From Planctomycetota bacterium (GTDB lineage: Bacteria > Planctomycetota > UBA8108 > UBA1146), in the NCBI GenBank assembly GCA_014240375.1, contig JAAZXB010000006.1:62001-126000 (forward strand): a stretch of DNA of 64,000 nt, written 5' to 3'. This document shows positions 34,169 to 43,121 of the stretch, one piece after another. The notes beneath the pieces were generated by a model. That model had not been told where the DNA came from. It worked only from the letters and a program-made list of their open reading frames with translations, and ran no database searches. Numbering within the stretch: the stretch's first letter is position 1; each line of letters starts with the position of its first letter. Both the position numbers and the translations under genes were made by a program.

Positions 34169-34396
34169 TTAGTGACGACGCAATTTTCTACGCGAATCCT
34201 TCACGTCCTGTTTGCGGTCCTTCTTGCGCATCAGCTTCTCGAATTCACGCTGTTTGCGACGTTTCGCCTCGGATGGTTTCTCGTAGAAGCTGCGCTTCTT
34301 GATCTCCTTGAGGAGACCTTCCTTGGCGACGGTACGCTTGAATCGTTGCAGCAGTTTTTCTGGGGTTTCCCCGCTTCGCAGAGTGACGCGAATCAA
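34169..34396 (-). CDS. rpsU: Small ribosomal subunit protein bS21
   Basis: 75 residues, strongly basic. The bS21 signature is plain: RVTLRSGETPEKLLQRFKRTVAKEG, EIKKRSFYEKPSEAKRRKQREF, then an Arg/Lys tail. It helps 16S rRNA pair with mRNA during initiation. The start must be TTG at 34396, because an in-frame TGA lies a few codons upstream and no ATG or GTG intervenes. No strong Shine-Dalgarno is visible. Single-gene transcript ended by its own terminator. Confidence 0.93.
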   Translation of the reverse strand: MIRVTLRSGETPEKLLQRFKRTVAKEGLLKEIKKRSFYEKPSEAKRRKQREFEKLMRKKDRKQDVKDSRRKLRRH

Positions 34397-34715
34397 ACCG
34401 GCTCACTTTCTCTAGGGCCAATAGGCCACTGCCATTCATCTTCGCCAGACCGATTCGATTTCGGTTCTGGAAGTTCCTGACCGGACCACCCTGCGGGAAT
34501 CGCCCCGGGTCTTTCCTTCAGGAACCGTGGAGTGTAGGGGATCGGTGGAGATCTGACAAGGGAAGCGGAATGGACCGATCGGATTCGACTGGAGGCTGGA
34601 CTCAGCCATCCTGGCCGTGCAGGATCGCCATGGCAGGGGGAGAGGAGCCCAACTGGTGCATCAGGGACCAAACCAACCGTTGGCGCGGGCCGACCGCCTT
34701 TCCCGGAGTTATGGG
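34397..34715. other. Gap of about 320 bases between rpsU and lnt
   Basis: Divergent promoter region for rpsU and lnt. The lnt frame stays open upstream to a GTG at 34617, so part may be coding. I found no convincing promoter boxes, small gene or RNA. Confidence 0.4.
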
Positions 34716-36347
34716 ATGGCGTTGCTGGGGGGCCTCTTGGTGCCTCTCTCCTTCGAGCCGTGGGGGCTGGCGAGCCTCTTGCCGATCTCCATCTGGCTGC
34801 TGGCGAGGTCTCTCGAGCAGCGTGACTGGCGCACAGGCCTGCGGATCGGCTGGATCTTCGGGCTGGCGGTGGAGGGGCTTTCCACGCCATGGCTCGGCAA
34901 TGCGGTGCAAAAATATCTGGGCATCTTCGTCATCGGGGATCCCGATTCGCTGCTGGCGCTGCTGGCAGGGATCGGCGCCTTTCTGTTGTGGTGGCCCCTG
35001 GCAGCACTCGGTTGGGGTCTTGTGGGCGCCAGTATCGCAGCGGGACCGGCCCGAGGTGCCGGTCGCTGGCTGCTGGCTGGTCTCGCCATCGTGGTGCTGG
35101 AATCGTGGTGGCCACGGGTCTTCCCCTGGTCGCTGGGCAGTGCGCTGGCGACTCCAGACCGAACACTGGGTTGGTGGTGCCTGAGCACCTTCGGAGTCGA
35201 GGGGGTCTCGCTGCTGCTGGTTCTGTCCGGTTTCATCGCAGCATCCGCCAGCCCCTCCTTTCCCCGCCACTGGCGGCACAGTTGGCGCTGGTTGGCGGCA
35301 TTGCTGTGGATCGCGGTCCCGCTCCTCTCGGGGTCCACAGCCGCTGAGATTTCACCGCAGGAAGTGCCCGCAGGAGCGCCACAGCTGGTCTCCATCGTGC
35401 AGCCGGCGATTTCCCTGGAAACCCGCCATCGAGGAGACGAAGCGGCTCAGGCTCAGCAGTTGGCGACGATTCGGCAGTGGATCGAGCGGGCATCGGATGG
35501 CGATGGTCGAACGGCCGATCTGGTCATCTTGCCGGAAGCGATCTTGCCTGGAGTGTGGCGAGAAGCTTGGTTGACCGCGTGGCTCGATCCGTGGCTCACA
35601 GCACCGCTGGTGGTCGGTTTTACCCGGGCTCATCCAGAGGGCTATGCCAACTCTGTCGGCTTCTATCCCGCCGCTGGAACGGGGGAATCGCCCGCGGGTG
35701 AAGCGAGGACTCGAGGGGCGGGGCTGGCGCAACTGGCAGACAAGAAGGTGCTGGTACCGTTCGGAGAGAGGATTCCACTGGGCGGACTGATCTCAGCGCT
35801 GGGCATCGATCTTCCACTGGTCGACCTGATTCCCGCGAGCCAGCAAACCGTCTTCCGCGATGCGGTTCTTGCAGCACCGCTGGGAGTCTCCATCTGCTAC
35901 GAAGGGATCCTCGCCGAGCCGATCTTCGAGACCATCGAGGGGGGGGCACGTTGGCACGTCAATCTGACCGAGGATCTGTGGTACGGCGACTGGATCGAAC
36001 CGGCGCAACATCTGCAGTTGCAGCGATCGCGAGCGATCGAGAGCCAACTGCTGTGGCTGCGAAGCGCCAATGCGGGGATCAGTGCCATCATCGATCCCAC
36101 CCCGGCGGGACTGCGCGGTGTCACGGCGATTCGCCGCTGGTCCGATGGACGCTGGTCGCGATGGCGACCGACCGATGTTGGAGAGCCGCTCGAACTGGCG
36201 ATGGGACAGCCCTCCATCTTGCAGGCGCGCATCGAACACTGGCCTGTTCCGTCCAACCCTGGTTGGAGGAGAGTGCTGCGCTGGGGATCTCTCCCCGGTG
36301 CTCTGCTGTGGCTGACTCTCCTGTGGTTCCGGAAAAAAAAGGGATAG
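34716..36347 (+). CDS. lnt: Apolipoprotein N-acyltransferase
   Basis: About 543 residues. N-terminal membrane domain of several helices (from MALLGGLLVPLSFEPWG, the conserved first helix with FxPxG), then the nitrilase-type domain with catalytic Glu in VILPEAI, Lys in DKKVLVPFGERIP, and Cys in VSICYEG; a final helix closes the protein (PGALLWLTLLWF). It adds the third acyl chain to lipoproteins at the outer face of the inner membrane. ATG 34716 has GGAG 7 bases upstream; an extended GTG start at 34617 is possible. Confidence 0.92.
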   Translation: MALLGGLLVPLSFEPWGLASLLPISIWLLARSLEQRDWRTGLRIGWIFGLAVEGLSTPWLGNAVQKYLGIFVIGDPDSLLALLAGIGAFLLWWPLAALGWGLVGASIAAGPARGAGRWLLAGLAIVVLESWWPRVFPWSLGSALATPDRTLGWWCLSTFGVEGVSLLLVLSGFIAASASPSFPRHWRHSWRWLAALLWIAVPLLSGSTAAEISPQEVPAGAPQLVSIVQPAISLETRHRGDEAAQAQQLATIRQWIERASDGDGRTADLVILPEAILPGVWREAWLTAWLDPWLTAPLVVGFTRAHPEGYANSVGFYPAAGTGESPAGEARTRGAGLAQLADKKVLVPFGERIPLGGLISALGIDLPLVDLIPASQQTVFRDAVLAAPLGVSICYEGILAEPIFETIEGGARWHVNLTEDLWYGDWIEPAQHLQLQRSRAIESQLLWLRSANAGISAIIDPTPAGLRGVTAIRRWSDGRWSRWRPTDVGEPLELAMGQPSILQARIEHWPVPSNPGWRRVLRWGSLPGALLWLTLLWFRKKKG

Positions 36348-36373
36348 TGTCCGTCTGAGGACCCGATCTCGGC

Positions 36374-36401
36374 TTGACTAGCAGAAACAATGCCGTAACA
36401 T
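36374..36401 (+). promoter_or_regulatory. rpoN: Sigma-70-type promoter candidate upstream of rpoN
   Basis: TTGACT (36374-36379), a 16-base spacer, and TAACAT (36396-36401) lie about 200 bases before rpoN, in the only sizeable gap after lnt. A perfect 10-bp duplication (36511-36530) lies in the leader. Confidence 0.4.
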
Positions 36402-36510
36402 CGAATATTAGCGAAATTGCTCTAGGTCACTTGTTCGCATGGACTTGTGAAGTGCCATTGTGCTCGTACTGAGCGCTACTCCCGTTCCAGCAAAATGGTG
36501 GCCGAAAAAG

Positions 36511-36530
36511 GGTCTGTAACGGTCTGTAAC
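36511..36530. repeat. 10-bp tandem duplication in the rpoN leader
   Basis: GGTCTGTAAC occurs twice in direct succession, 71 bases before the rpoN start. Not part of a recognised operator. Confidence 0.7.
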
Positions 36531-36600
36531 GGGGAAGAGGGTCTTCTCCAGCACTCGATCTGGGCGGGGACCGAAGACCAGCGTGAAGGGAAAGCAGCGG

Positions 36601-38118
36601 ATGAGACTCAACACCGGCCTTTTCCAGCAGCAGACCCAGAAACAGATCCTCTCTCCCCAGATGATCCAGTCGATGGAGATCCTGGTGCTCAACCAGCAAC
36701 AGTTGGAAGAGCGCATCTCGGATGAACTGGAGGAGAATGTCACCCTCGAGCGGGAGGAGTCGGGTGCCGAAGGTTCAGCCAGTGAGGCGATCGGCCTCGA
36801 CCGGGAGAGTGATTTCACCGAAACATCCGCCGAAGATCTCGCAGGCCAGCAGGAGTTGACCGATCTGACCGAGCGCTATGAGCAGTTGCGAGAGCTCCAG
36901 CAAGCAGACTTCTGGTCTGAATCTTCTCCGATGCAGAAATCGTCAGGAATCGATGACGAGGACTCCTTTGAACTGATCGAGAATACCGAGGGCCGACCAC
37001 AGTCGCTTCCACAGTTTCTGGTCGATCAGCTGAGTCTGAAAAGTCGTATCGATCTGCGACAGAGGGGGCTCTGTGAGGAGATCATCTACAACCTCGATGA
37101 TCGGGGTTGGTTGATCCATTCGATCGAAGAGATTCACAACGCATTGGTTTCTGGAATCGAGCTGCCGGGAAGCGATCCGCGCCTGGCAGGCAAATCTCCA
37201 CTCCTCGAGGAGGTTCTCGCTGCACTGGAACAGGTGCAGCAACTCGATCCGGTCGGCGTTGGAGCCCGTGATCTGATCGATTGCCTCTGCATTCAGTTAC
37301 ATCGCGACCCCGGTGAAAACCAGCTGGAAGAGCAGATGGTCCGCCATCACCTCGATGATCTGGCGCACAATCGATTACCCCACATTGTACGGGCCACCGG
37401 GCATTCCCTCGAAGAGGTCAAGGTGGCGGTGGATGTGATTCGATCGCTGGAACCGATCCCGGGCAGGCACTTTCGCCAGGAGCCCAATGCACGAGTGGTC
37501 CCGGATGTGATCATCCACGAGGATGAAAATGGCCAGTTCAAAGTTGAGATCAATTCCTCTTCGGTTCCGCGCCTGAAGATTTCTCCTCATTATCATCAAC
37601 TGTTGAAGTCCGCTCGCAAGGATCCGGAACTACGCAAGTACCTGAAGAAGCGGATCGAGAATGCCGAGTGGTTGATGGGAGCGGTGCAGCAGCGTAGCTC
37701 GACTCTTCAGCGAGTTGCGGAAGAGGTGGTCCAGCGGCAAGTACGTTACTTCCGTGAAGGAGATCGGCACCTGCAACCGCTTCGGATGCAGGATGTTGCA
37801 GACACCGTAGGGGTCAATGTTTCGACGGTGAGCCGGGCGATCTCGGGCAAATGGTTCCAGGCTCCCGGGATGATTCGAGAACTGAGAAGCCTCTTCACCA
37901 GCGGCACGGTACGAGACGATGGTTCTCAGGAGTCTCGCGGTGGGGTGATCGCCCGCATCCAGGACCTGGTCAAGGGTGAGGATTCTCGCAAACCACTCAG
38001 CGATGCCCAGATCGTCAAAGAACTCGCCGAGAAGGGGGTACGGATCTCTCGACGAACCGTTACCAAGTACCGTGAGGCGGAGGGGATCCCCTCGTCACGG
38101 GAGCGTCGGCAGTACTAG
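36601..38118 (+). CDS. rpoN: RNA polymerase sigma-54 factor
   Basis: About 505 residues. N-terminal region I (TGLFQQQTQKQILSPQMIQSMEILVLNQQQLEERI), acidic region II, core-binding region III (LDPVGVGARDLIDCL, HLDDLAHNRLPHI), the helix-turn-helix (LRMQDVADTVGVNVSTVSRAISGKW) and the RpoN box near the end (VRISRRTVTKYREAEGIP, usual ARRTVAKYR) recognising the -24 element. The ATG at 36601 fits the family start; a GTG at 36583 is in frame. No enhancer-binding activator is encoded in the window, and no convincing -24/-12 site was found before glnA. Confidence 0.95.
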   Translation: MRLNTGLFQQQTQKQILSPQMIQSMEILVLNQQQLEERISDELEENVTLEREESGAEGSASEAIGLDRESDFTETSAEDLAGQQELTDLTERYEQLRELQQADFWSESSPMQKSSGIDDEDSFELIENTEGRPQSLPQFLVDQLSLKSRIDLRQRGLCEEIIYNLDDRGWLIHSIEEIHNALVSGIELPGSDPRLAGKSPLLEEVLAALEQVQQLDPVGVGARDLIDCLCIQLHRDPGENQLEEQMVRHHLDDLAHNRLPHIVRATGHSLEEVKVAVDVIRSLEPIPGRHFRQEPNARVVPDVIIHEDENGQFKVEINSSSVPRLKISPHYHQLLKSARKDPELRKYLKKRIENAEWLMGAVQQRSSTLQRVAEEVVQRQVRYFREGDRHLQPLRMQDVADTVGVNVSTVSRAISGKWFQAPGMIRELRSLFTSGTVRDDGSQESRGGVIARIQDLVKGEDSRKPLSDAQIVKELAEKGVRISRRTVTKYREAEGIPSSRERRQY

Positions 38119-38249
38119 TTCTCTCGCGTATCCCACCCAAAAATCCCCCGGTTCTGCTCCAGGCAATCGATGGCTCCGGACAATTTCCTGTTATCCTGCC
38201 CACTTCCGACAATGTCACTTGTGGCCCCCGCAGGAGTTGATCAGCACCG

Positions 38250-39176
38250 ATGATCGAGGTTGAAAATCTCTCTAGAAGTTACGGTAGCCGCAAGGCGCTG
38301 GATTCCATCAGTTTCCAGGTCCCGTTCGGCTCGGTGACCGGTTTCCTGGGACCCAATGGTGCGGGAAAAACCACCACCCTGCGGGTACTGACCAGCTGGC
38401 TCTTGCCCGACCCGGGAACCGAGAAGGTGATGGTTTGCGGGGTCGATCTACTGCGAGAACCACGACTCGCTTGCCGCAAGGTCGGGGCATTACTCGAGCA
38501 ATTACCCTTGCCCGGTGAGTTGCGAGTTTGCGAGTTCCTCCACTCGAGAGCGCGCCTCAAGGGAATCTCCGGGTCGCAGATTTCAGCCGAGATCCAGCGA
38601 GTTCTGGAAGACGTCGATGCTCTGGATGCGAGTCGCCGCGGCATCGGAACCCTGTCGCAGGGCTATCGTCAACGGATCGGCCTGGCCGATGCACTGCTGG
38701 GAGATCCACCGGTGTTGCTGCTCGACGAGCCGACTCGTGGCCTCGATCCGAGGCAAGTAGCGCTGTTTCGAGACCTGATCGATCGCCTTCGTCATCAGCA
38801 CACCATCATCCTCTCCAGTCATGTGCTGGGGGAGGTGGAACAGATTTGTGATCGAGTGTGCATGATTTCCGCGGGCAAGATCTGTCTCGATGAAGATCGA
38901 GAAGCGTGGACCCGGCGTCTGGAAATATCCGGTACCACCCGGGTCGAAGTGGTCGATGGGTCCGACGATGTCGCTGTGGGACTGGCAACTCTCGATGGTG
39001 TGAGCGAGGTCCTGACCGACGGGTCGGGGTGGATCCTTCAGGGGGATCGTGATCTGCGCCGGTCGATTGGAGAACTGGCCCGCCAGAAAGAATGGGTCCT
39101 CTCCGAACTGAGTACCGATCCAGCCACTCTGGAATCACTATTTCTGCAACTGACCGATCCGGGAGAGGAATCATGA
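38250..39176 (+). CDS. ABC transporter ATP-binding protein (GldA-like)
   Basis: 308 residues. Walker A GPNGAGKTTT, Q-loop GALLEQLPLPGEL, signature LSQGYRQRIGLADALL, Walker B VLLLDEPTRGLD, His switch SSHVL. The C-terminal extension (about 220-308) is usual for GldA/CcmA-like ATPases that drive ABC-2 permeases. The next three genes each overlap the preceding one by 4 bases, so the four are one operon. Substrate unknown. Confidence 0.92.
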   Translation: MIEVENLSRSYGSRKALDSISFQVPFGSVTGFLGPNGAGKTTTLRVLTSWLLPDPGTEKVMVCGVDLLREPRLACRKVGALLEQLPLPGELRVCEFLHSRARLKGISGSQISAEIQRVLEDVDALDASRRGIGTLSQGYRQRIGLADALLGDPPVLLLDEPTRGLDPRQVALFRDLIDRLRHQHTIILSSHVLGEVEQICDRVCMISAGKICLDEDREAWTRRLEISGTTRVEVVDGSDDVAVGLATLDGVSEVLTDGSGWILQGDRDLRRSIGELARQKEWVLSELSTDPATLESLFLQLTDPGEES

Positions 39177-39904
39177 TGCGGGTGGCATCCCTCGCCAAGA
39201 GGGAACTACTGACCCTCTTCGTCTCGCCGGTGGCGTGGACCATCACCTTCGTCTTCCTGCTGGTGATGGGGATGACTTTTCATCTGTCCTTGTTGTCGGT
39301 CGGGGGAGATCTTCAGCAACTGGTCCCGGCGATCTACAGTGGCTATCTTTTCTGGTTCATGATGCTGATCTTTCCACCACTCATCACGATGAGAACCCTG
39401 GCGGAAGAGCGCCGCACGGGTTCACTCGAGATGCTGGTCACTACCGGGATCGCCGATACCACGGTGATCACCGCCAAGTGGATCTCGACCTGGATCTTCT
39501 TCCTGTTCTTGTGGCTTTGCATGCTGCCGCTGTGGCTTCTGCTCGATGGTGTTGGCCAGGTCGACTTCGGCGTCTTGCTGTCCGCGCATCTTGGCATCGC
39601 CCTGGTCGGAGCCGGATTCTGTGCCGCGGGGATTCTCGCCTCCTCCTTGACCTCTCACCCGCTCGCCTCTGCCGGATTGGCCCTGGCGATCAACCTGGTG
39701 CTGTTTCTGGTCGAGTGGCTTCGATTTCTCTACGAGCCGGGAGACTTGCAACTTCGTTGGATCGAGCACTTCAGTGCCGTGCATCACATCGGTGCAGAGA
39801 TGACCCGCGGAATCGTCGATCTGAGGGTGCCGATCTGGTGGGTTTCCTTCACCATCTTGATGCTCTTCCTCTCCACCAAGGTGCTGGAGAGGAGGCGCTG
39901 GTGA
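39173..39904 (+). CDS. ABC-2 permease (GldF-like)
   Basis: About 243 residues with six predicted helices. FVSPVAWTITFVFLLVMGMTF, PLITMRTLAEERRTGSLEMLVTTGI (the conserved cytoplasmic EERRxGTLE loop of ABC-2 permeases), then helices for KWISTWIFFLFLWLC, AHLGIALVGAGFCAAGILASS and LALAINLVLFLVEWL. ATG 39173 overlaps the ATPase stop; a second ATG follows directly. The gene product pairs with the ATPase upstream. Confidence 0.9.
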   Translation: MMRVASLAKRELLTLFVSPVAWTITFVFLLVMGMTFHLSLLSVGGDLQQLVPAIYSGYLFWFMMLIFPPLITMRTLAEERRTGSLEMLVTTGIADTTVITAKWISTWIFFLFLWLCMLPLWLLLDGVGQVDFGVLLSAHLGIALVGAGFCAAGILASSLTSHPLASAGLALAINLVLFLVEWLRFLYEPGDLQLRWIEHFSAVHHIGAEMTRGIVDLRVPIWWVSFTILMLFLSTKVLERRRW

Positions 39905-41358
39905 TCGACTTCATCCGAACACGTCGTCTCCGCACCAGGATCCAGGTCCCGCTGCAGATCTTTCTGCTGATGTGGATCGTCTGGGCCATCAACCTCTGGT
40001 CTTTTCACGACTCCATCCGTAGCGACTGGAGCCAGCAAGCTCAGATGGCGGTGACACCGTCCGATCGGGCTCTGCTGGACGCTCTGCCTCGATCGGTCGA
40101 TGTGGTGATTCCGGTCGATCTACCGCCCACCGCAGCGGGTCGGGTGAGAGCTCGGGTTCTGCTCCAGGCGCTGCGCTGGATCGGTGAACTGAGCCGAACC
40201 GCTCCCGATGCCTTGTCGCCACCGATTCAGGTCGATGTGAATCGCCAGGCGGATCGCTGGGAGTTGCTGCGCAATGCCCGTGGCCTCGAGGCGGATGCCA
40301 TCAACAAGATCCACTTCTTCTGCGGGGAGCGGCGACTGGCGCTCGATGTGGAGGAACTCGCCATCATCCGGGAGCCGACGCTGATGGAACCGGAGGCGGT
40401 GGCTCGTATCGTCGTCGATCGTGTTCGAGAAGCGGTCGAGGCGGCCTTGCGACAGGTCGCCACCGATCAGGCTACCGAGATACGCATCAGCCAGGGCAGT
40501 GGTGAACCGCCACTGAACTCATCGAGGGGGCCGAGTCTGGTCGCGATGGTGAGGGATCTGCAACAGAGGGGCGCTCGAGTGGCGGGTCACTCCTTGGCCA
40601 GCATCGAGACCATCGATGAGGAAGCCGATCTGCTGGTGGTCCTGGGTGGTGGAGTCCAGCGCTTCGATGCGTTGTCGTCTTCGGTCCGCAGAGAGGTCGA
40701 GAGATTCCTGGCTGAAGGAGGCGGGGTGCTACTACTGCTTCCGGCCAGCGGAGAAACCGGTCTCGAAGAATTGATGGCTGACGTTGGAATCTCGGTGCTC
40801 CCTGGCCTCGCTGCGCAGGTCACGGCGGTGCCCAATCGAGCGGTCCAATCGTCATTTTCGGTGGTCGGAGAACGACTCGATCGGTTCCATCCGATCACGG
40901 CACCGATGATCGGTGAGAGGTTTGCCGCCCGCTGGACTCCGAGTCGTGTACTCGAGGTGACCCAGCCTGCCACCGCCTTGCTCTCGACCGGTCCTTCCGC
41001 CTGGTTGGAGCGCGACCGGATCTCCGCTCGCAGAGATGTGGAGGAACTTCCCGGACCGCAGATTCTGGCAGCGGCGGCACCGGTGGGCGAGGGCCGACTG
41101 GTGGTGGTGGGGAACTGGAACACGACGCTGTCCAACCTGTGGACCGGAGACGCGAGAAGGTTTCTGCTGGCCTGCTGCGACTGGGCTGCCGGACGCGATC
41201 TGTTGCCGGCGGGAGCGGGGAGGGAACCACTCTCCTTTCGCATCGAACTCGATGAGAGACTGCGCCGGTCCTTCTTCTGGACCTCCTTTGCTGTGTTGCC
41301 CGGCTGCGCCTTGATCGGCGGTTTGTTGGTGGCCTGGGCCCGAAGGAGGGACCGATGA
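39901..41358 (+). CDS. GldG-like ABC transporter auxiliary protein
   Basis: About 485 residues from a GTG overlapping the permease stop (GTGA); the frame continues upstream inside the permease gene and is rejected there. One helix near the start (LQIFLLMWIVWAINLW), a large soluble part with a DUF4350/GATase-like core (EEADLLVVLGGGVQRFD, FLAEGGGVLLLLPASG, EGRLVVVGNWN), and a last helix near the C-terminus (FFWTSFAVLPGCALIGGLLVAW). This matches the architecture of GldG proteins that accompany GldA/GldF. In Bacteroidota the trio serves gliding; its role here is unknown. Confidence 0.8.
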   Translation: MIDFIRTRRLRTRIQVPLQIFLLMWIVWAINLWSFHDSIRSDWSQQAQMAVTPSDRALLDALPRSVDVVIPVDLPPTAAGRVRARVLLQALRWIGELSRTAPDALSPPIQVDVNRQADRWELLRNARGLEADAINKIHFFCGERRLALDVEELAIIREPTLMEPEAVARIVVDRVREAVEAALRQVATDQATEIRISQGSGEPPLNSSRGPSLVAMVRDLQQRGARVAGHSLASIETIDEEADLLVVLGGGVQRFDALSSSVRREVERFLAEGGGVLLLLPASGETGLEELMADVGISVLPGLAAQVTAVPNRAVQSSFSVVGERLDRFHPITAPMIGERFAARWTPSRVLEVTQPATALLSTGPSAWLERDRISARRDVEELPGPQILAAAAPVGEGRLVVVGNWNTTLSNLWTGDARRFLLACCDWAAGRDLLPAGAGREPLSFRIELDERLRRSFFWTSFAVLPGCALIGGLLVAWARRRDR

Positions 41359-43106
41359 ACTGGCGGACCACGCTGTTACTGGCACTGATCGCCGTGGTGA
41401 TCACTCCGCTGTCGTATCGAGCGGTGCGCGATGCTCGCCCCAGTTACGTGGTCGGGGATGCTCGCCCCTTCTCCTTTGCCATTCCTGCGGTGGTCTCACT
41501 CGAGATCGCTCGAGGAGAGCAGACGATCCGCATCGAGAAGTCTGCCGTGGGATGGGACATCACGGCACCGGTGAGGGATCGAGGACGCTACGCATCCATC
41601 GAGGACTTGCTGCATCTTCTTCGCGATCTGGAAATACGCGGAGAAGGACCTGACGATCTGAAAAAGTCGGGGCTCGAAACTCCCCACATCGTCGTCACGG
41701 TGGAGAGTCCTTCTCGTGAGTATCGCCTCGAACTGGGGTCGGACCATCCCTCGTTACCGCGAGTCCATGCTCGAGTCGGCGACCGCCCGGTGCTGATTGC
41801 AGCAGAGATTCGCGATGCTCTGCGAGATTTTGAGCTCGATGAACTGAGAGACGATGCGGTCTGCGGGGCTTCGCCCGGCAGGGTCGAGCGAGTCTTGCTG
41901 GAACGTCCCGGTCAGCCTTCGCTCGAACTGGTACGAAGAGGGGTGCACTGGCAACTGGTGGCTCCCTTCACCGCCGATGCGAATCCGGATGGGGTGGAGC
42001 AGTGGCTCACCCGTATCGCTCAGTGGGCAGCCGTGGATTACATCGATCCCCCTTTTGAGAAACCGCTCGGGCTCGAGGCACCGAGAGCGAAACTGACGGT
42101 GCAACTGAAAGATGGCTCGGTCAAGACGGTCGAGGTCGGGGCACGGTATACCTCGAAGATCTCGCAGACCGTTGCGGTGCGCTGCTCCGGCCGTGACTCT
42201 CCGCTGGTCGCTGCGGGAGTGATGGCACGGGAACTGATCGAGTTCGACGCGTCGCTGCTGGTCAGTCCCTACCTGGTTCGCATCGATCAACCAAGGATTC
42301 GCGCCCTGTCGCTGACGGACGGTGCTCATGGCAAGGTCGATCTCGAGGTCGATTCTGCTGGTGGGTGGAAAATGCGCTGGGGCGGGGATCGCACTGCAGT
42401 GCCCGCAGATGCGGTACTTGTGGAACGATGGAGCGAGCGGCTGCGTCAATTGAGGGTCACCGACCGCCAGCCGCTCGATCGCTCCTCGCTGCAGCTGTGG
42501 GGATTCGATCGTCCACTGTTGCGAGTGGTGCTGGTGACTGAAGATGGGGATCCTGAAGAGATGATGTTTGGTGCCGAGGTTGCCGAGGGATCGGGAATTC
42601 TCTATGCCTGGAATCTACGCCAGGAAACGGTGGCACAGGTGAGAGTCGATGACATCGATCAACTGGTCAACGCTCCCTTCTCGTTGAGGGACCCTCGGGT
42701 CACCTCGATGCCATCTGGAGAGTTACTGCGCTTTCGCATCACCACCGCTACCGGGGAAGCTTTGCTGGCACAGCCTCATCAGACGTGGCGCTGTCAGGGA
42801 AAGGAACAGATCGATCTGCCGCAGCCGGATGTCCGCTGGATCGCCCGAACTCTCTCCCAGCTGGTCGCAAGAAGCTGGGCTCCAGAGGATCCGACCGCGC
42901 CGGGCCCACAGCAGTATCTGTTGAAGGCGGAGTTGTTCGGATTGACCGGGGCTGAGCCACAGGTCACCATCTACCTCGGCCAGAAGGAAGTGGACGGGGA
43001 TCGGCGAGCACGGATCGATGACTGGGTTTTCTCGCTGGCCTCTTCCGAGGGCCCCGATCTGGTGAATTTTTGCGATCAGTTCCTCCAGCAGCTGCAGCAG
43101 CAGTAG
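41355..43106 (+). CDS. DUF4340 protein, membrane-anchored
   Basis: 583 residues; ATG overlaps the previous stop. One N-terminal helix (TTLLLALIAVVITPLSY) anchors a repeated beta-rich exterior part: several similar units of the form 'xxW.ItaPv...rYAsiedLL..L..L' (VGWDITAPVRDRGRYASIEDLL, HWQLVAPFTADANPDGVEQWL). DUF4340 proteins commonly follow GldG-like genes in these ABC operons. They are thought to act outside the cytoplasmic membrane, which is inference here. Confidence 0.8.
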   Translation: MNWRTTLLLALIAVVITPLSYRAVRDARPSYVVGDARPFSFAIPAVVSLEIARGEQTIRIEKSAVGWDITAPVRDRGRYASIEDLLHLLRDLEIRGEGPDDLKKSGLETPHIVVTVESPSREYRLELGSDHPSLPRVHARVGDRPVLIAAEIRDALRDFELDELRDDAVCGASPGRVERVLLERPGQPSLELVRRGVHWQLVAPFTADANPDGVEQWLTRIAQWAAVDYIDPPFEKPLGLEAPRAKLTVQLKDGSVKTVEVGARYTSKISQTVAVRCSGRDSPLVAAGVMARELIEFDASLLVSPYLVRIDQPRIRALSLTDGAHGKVDLEVDSAGGWKMRWGGDRTAVPADAVLVERWSERLRQLRVTDRQPLDRSSLQLWGFDRPLLRVVLVTEDGDPEEMMFGAEVAEGSGILYAWNLRQETVAQVRVDDIDQLVNAPFSLRDPRVTSMPSGELLRFRITTATGEALLAQPHQTWRCQGKEQIDLPQPDVRWIARTLSQLVARSWAPEDPTAPGPQQYLLKAELFGLTGAEPQVTIYLGQKEVDGDRRARIDDWVFSLASSEGPDLVNFCDQFLQQLQQQ

Positions 43107-43121
43107 GGAAGGTGGCCACCG

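Noticed and set aside
39235-39900. Upstream extension of the GldG-like frame
   Set aside because: It lies wholly inside the permease gene; the GTG overlapping the permease stop is the natural start.
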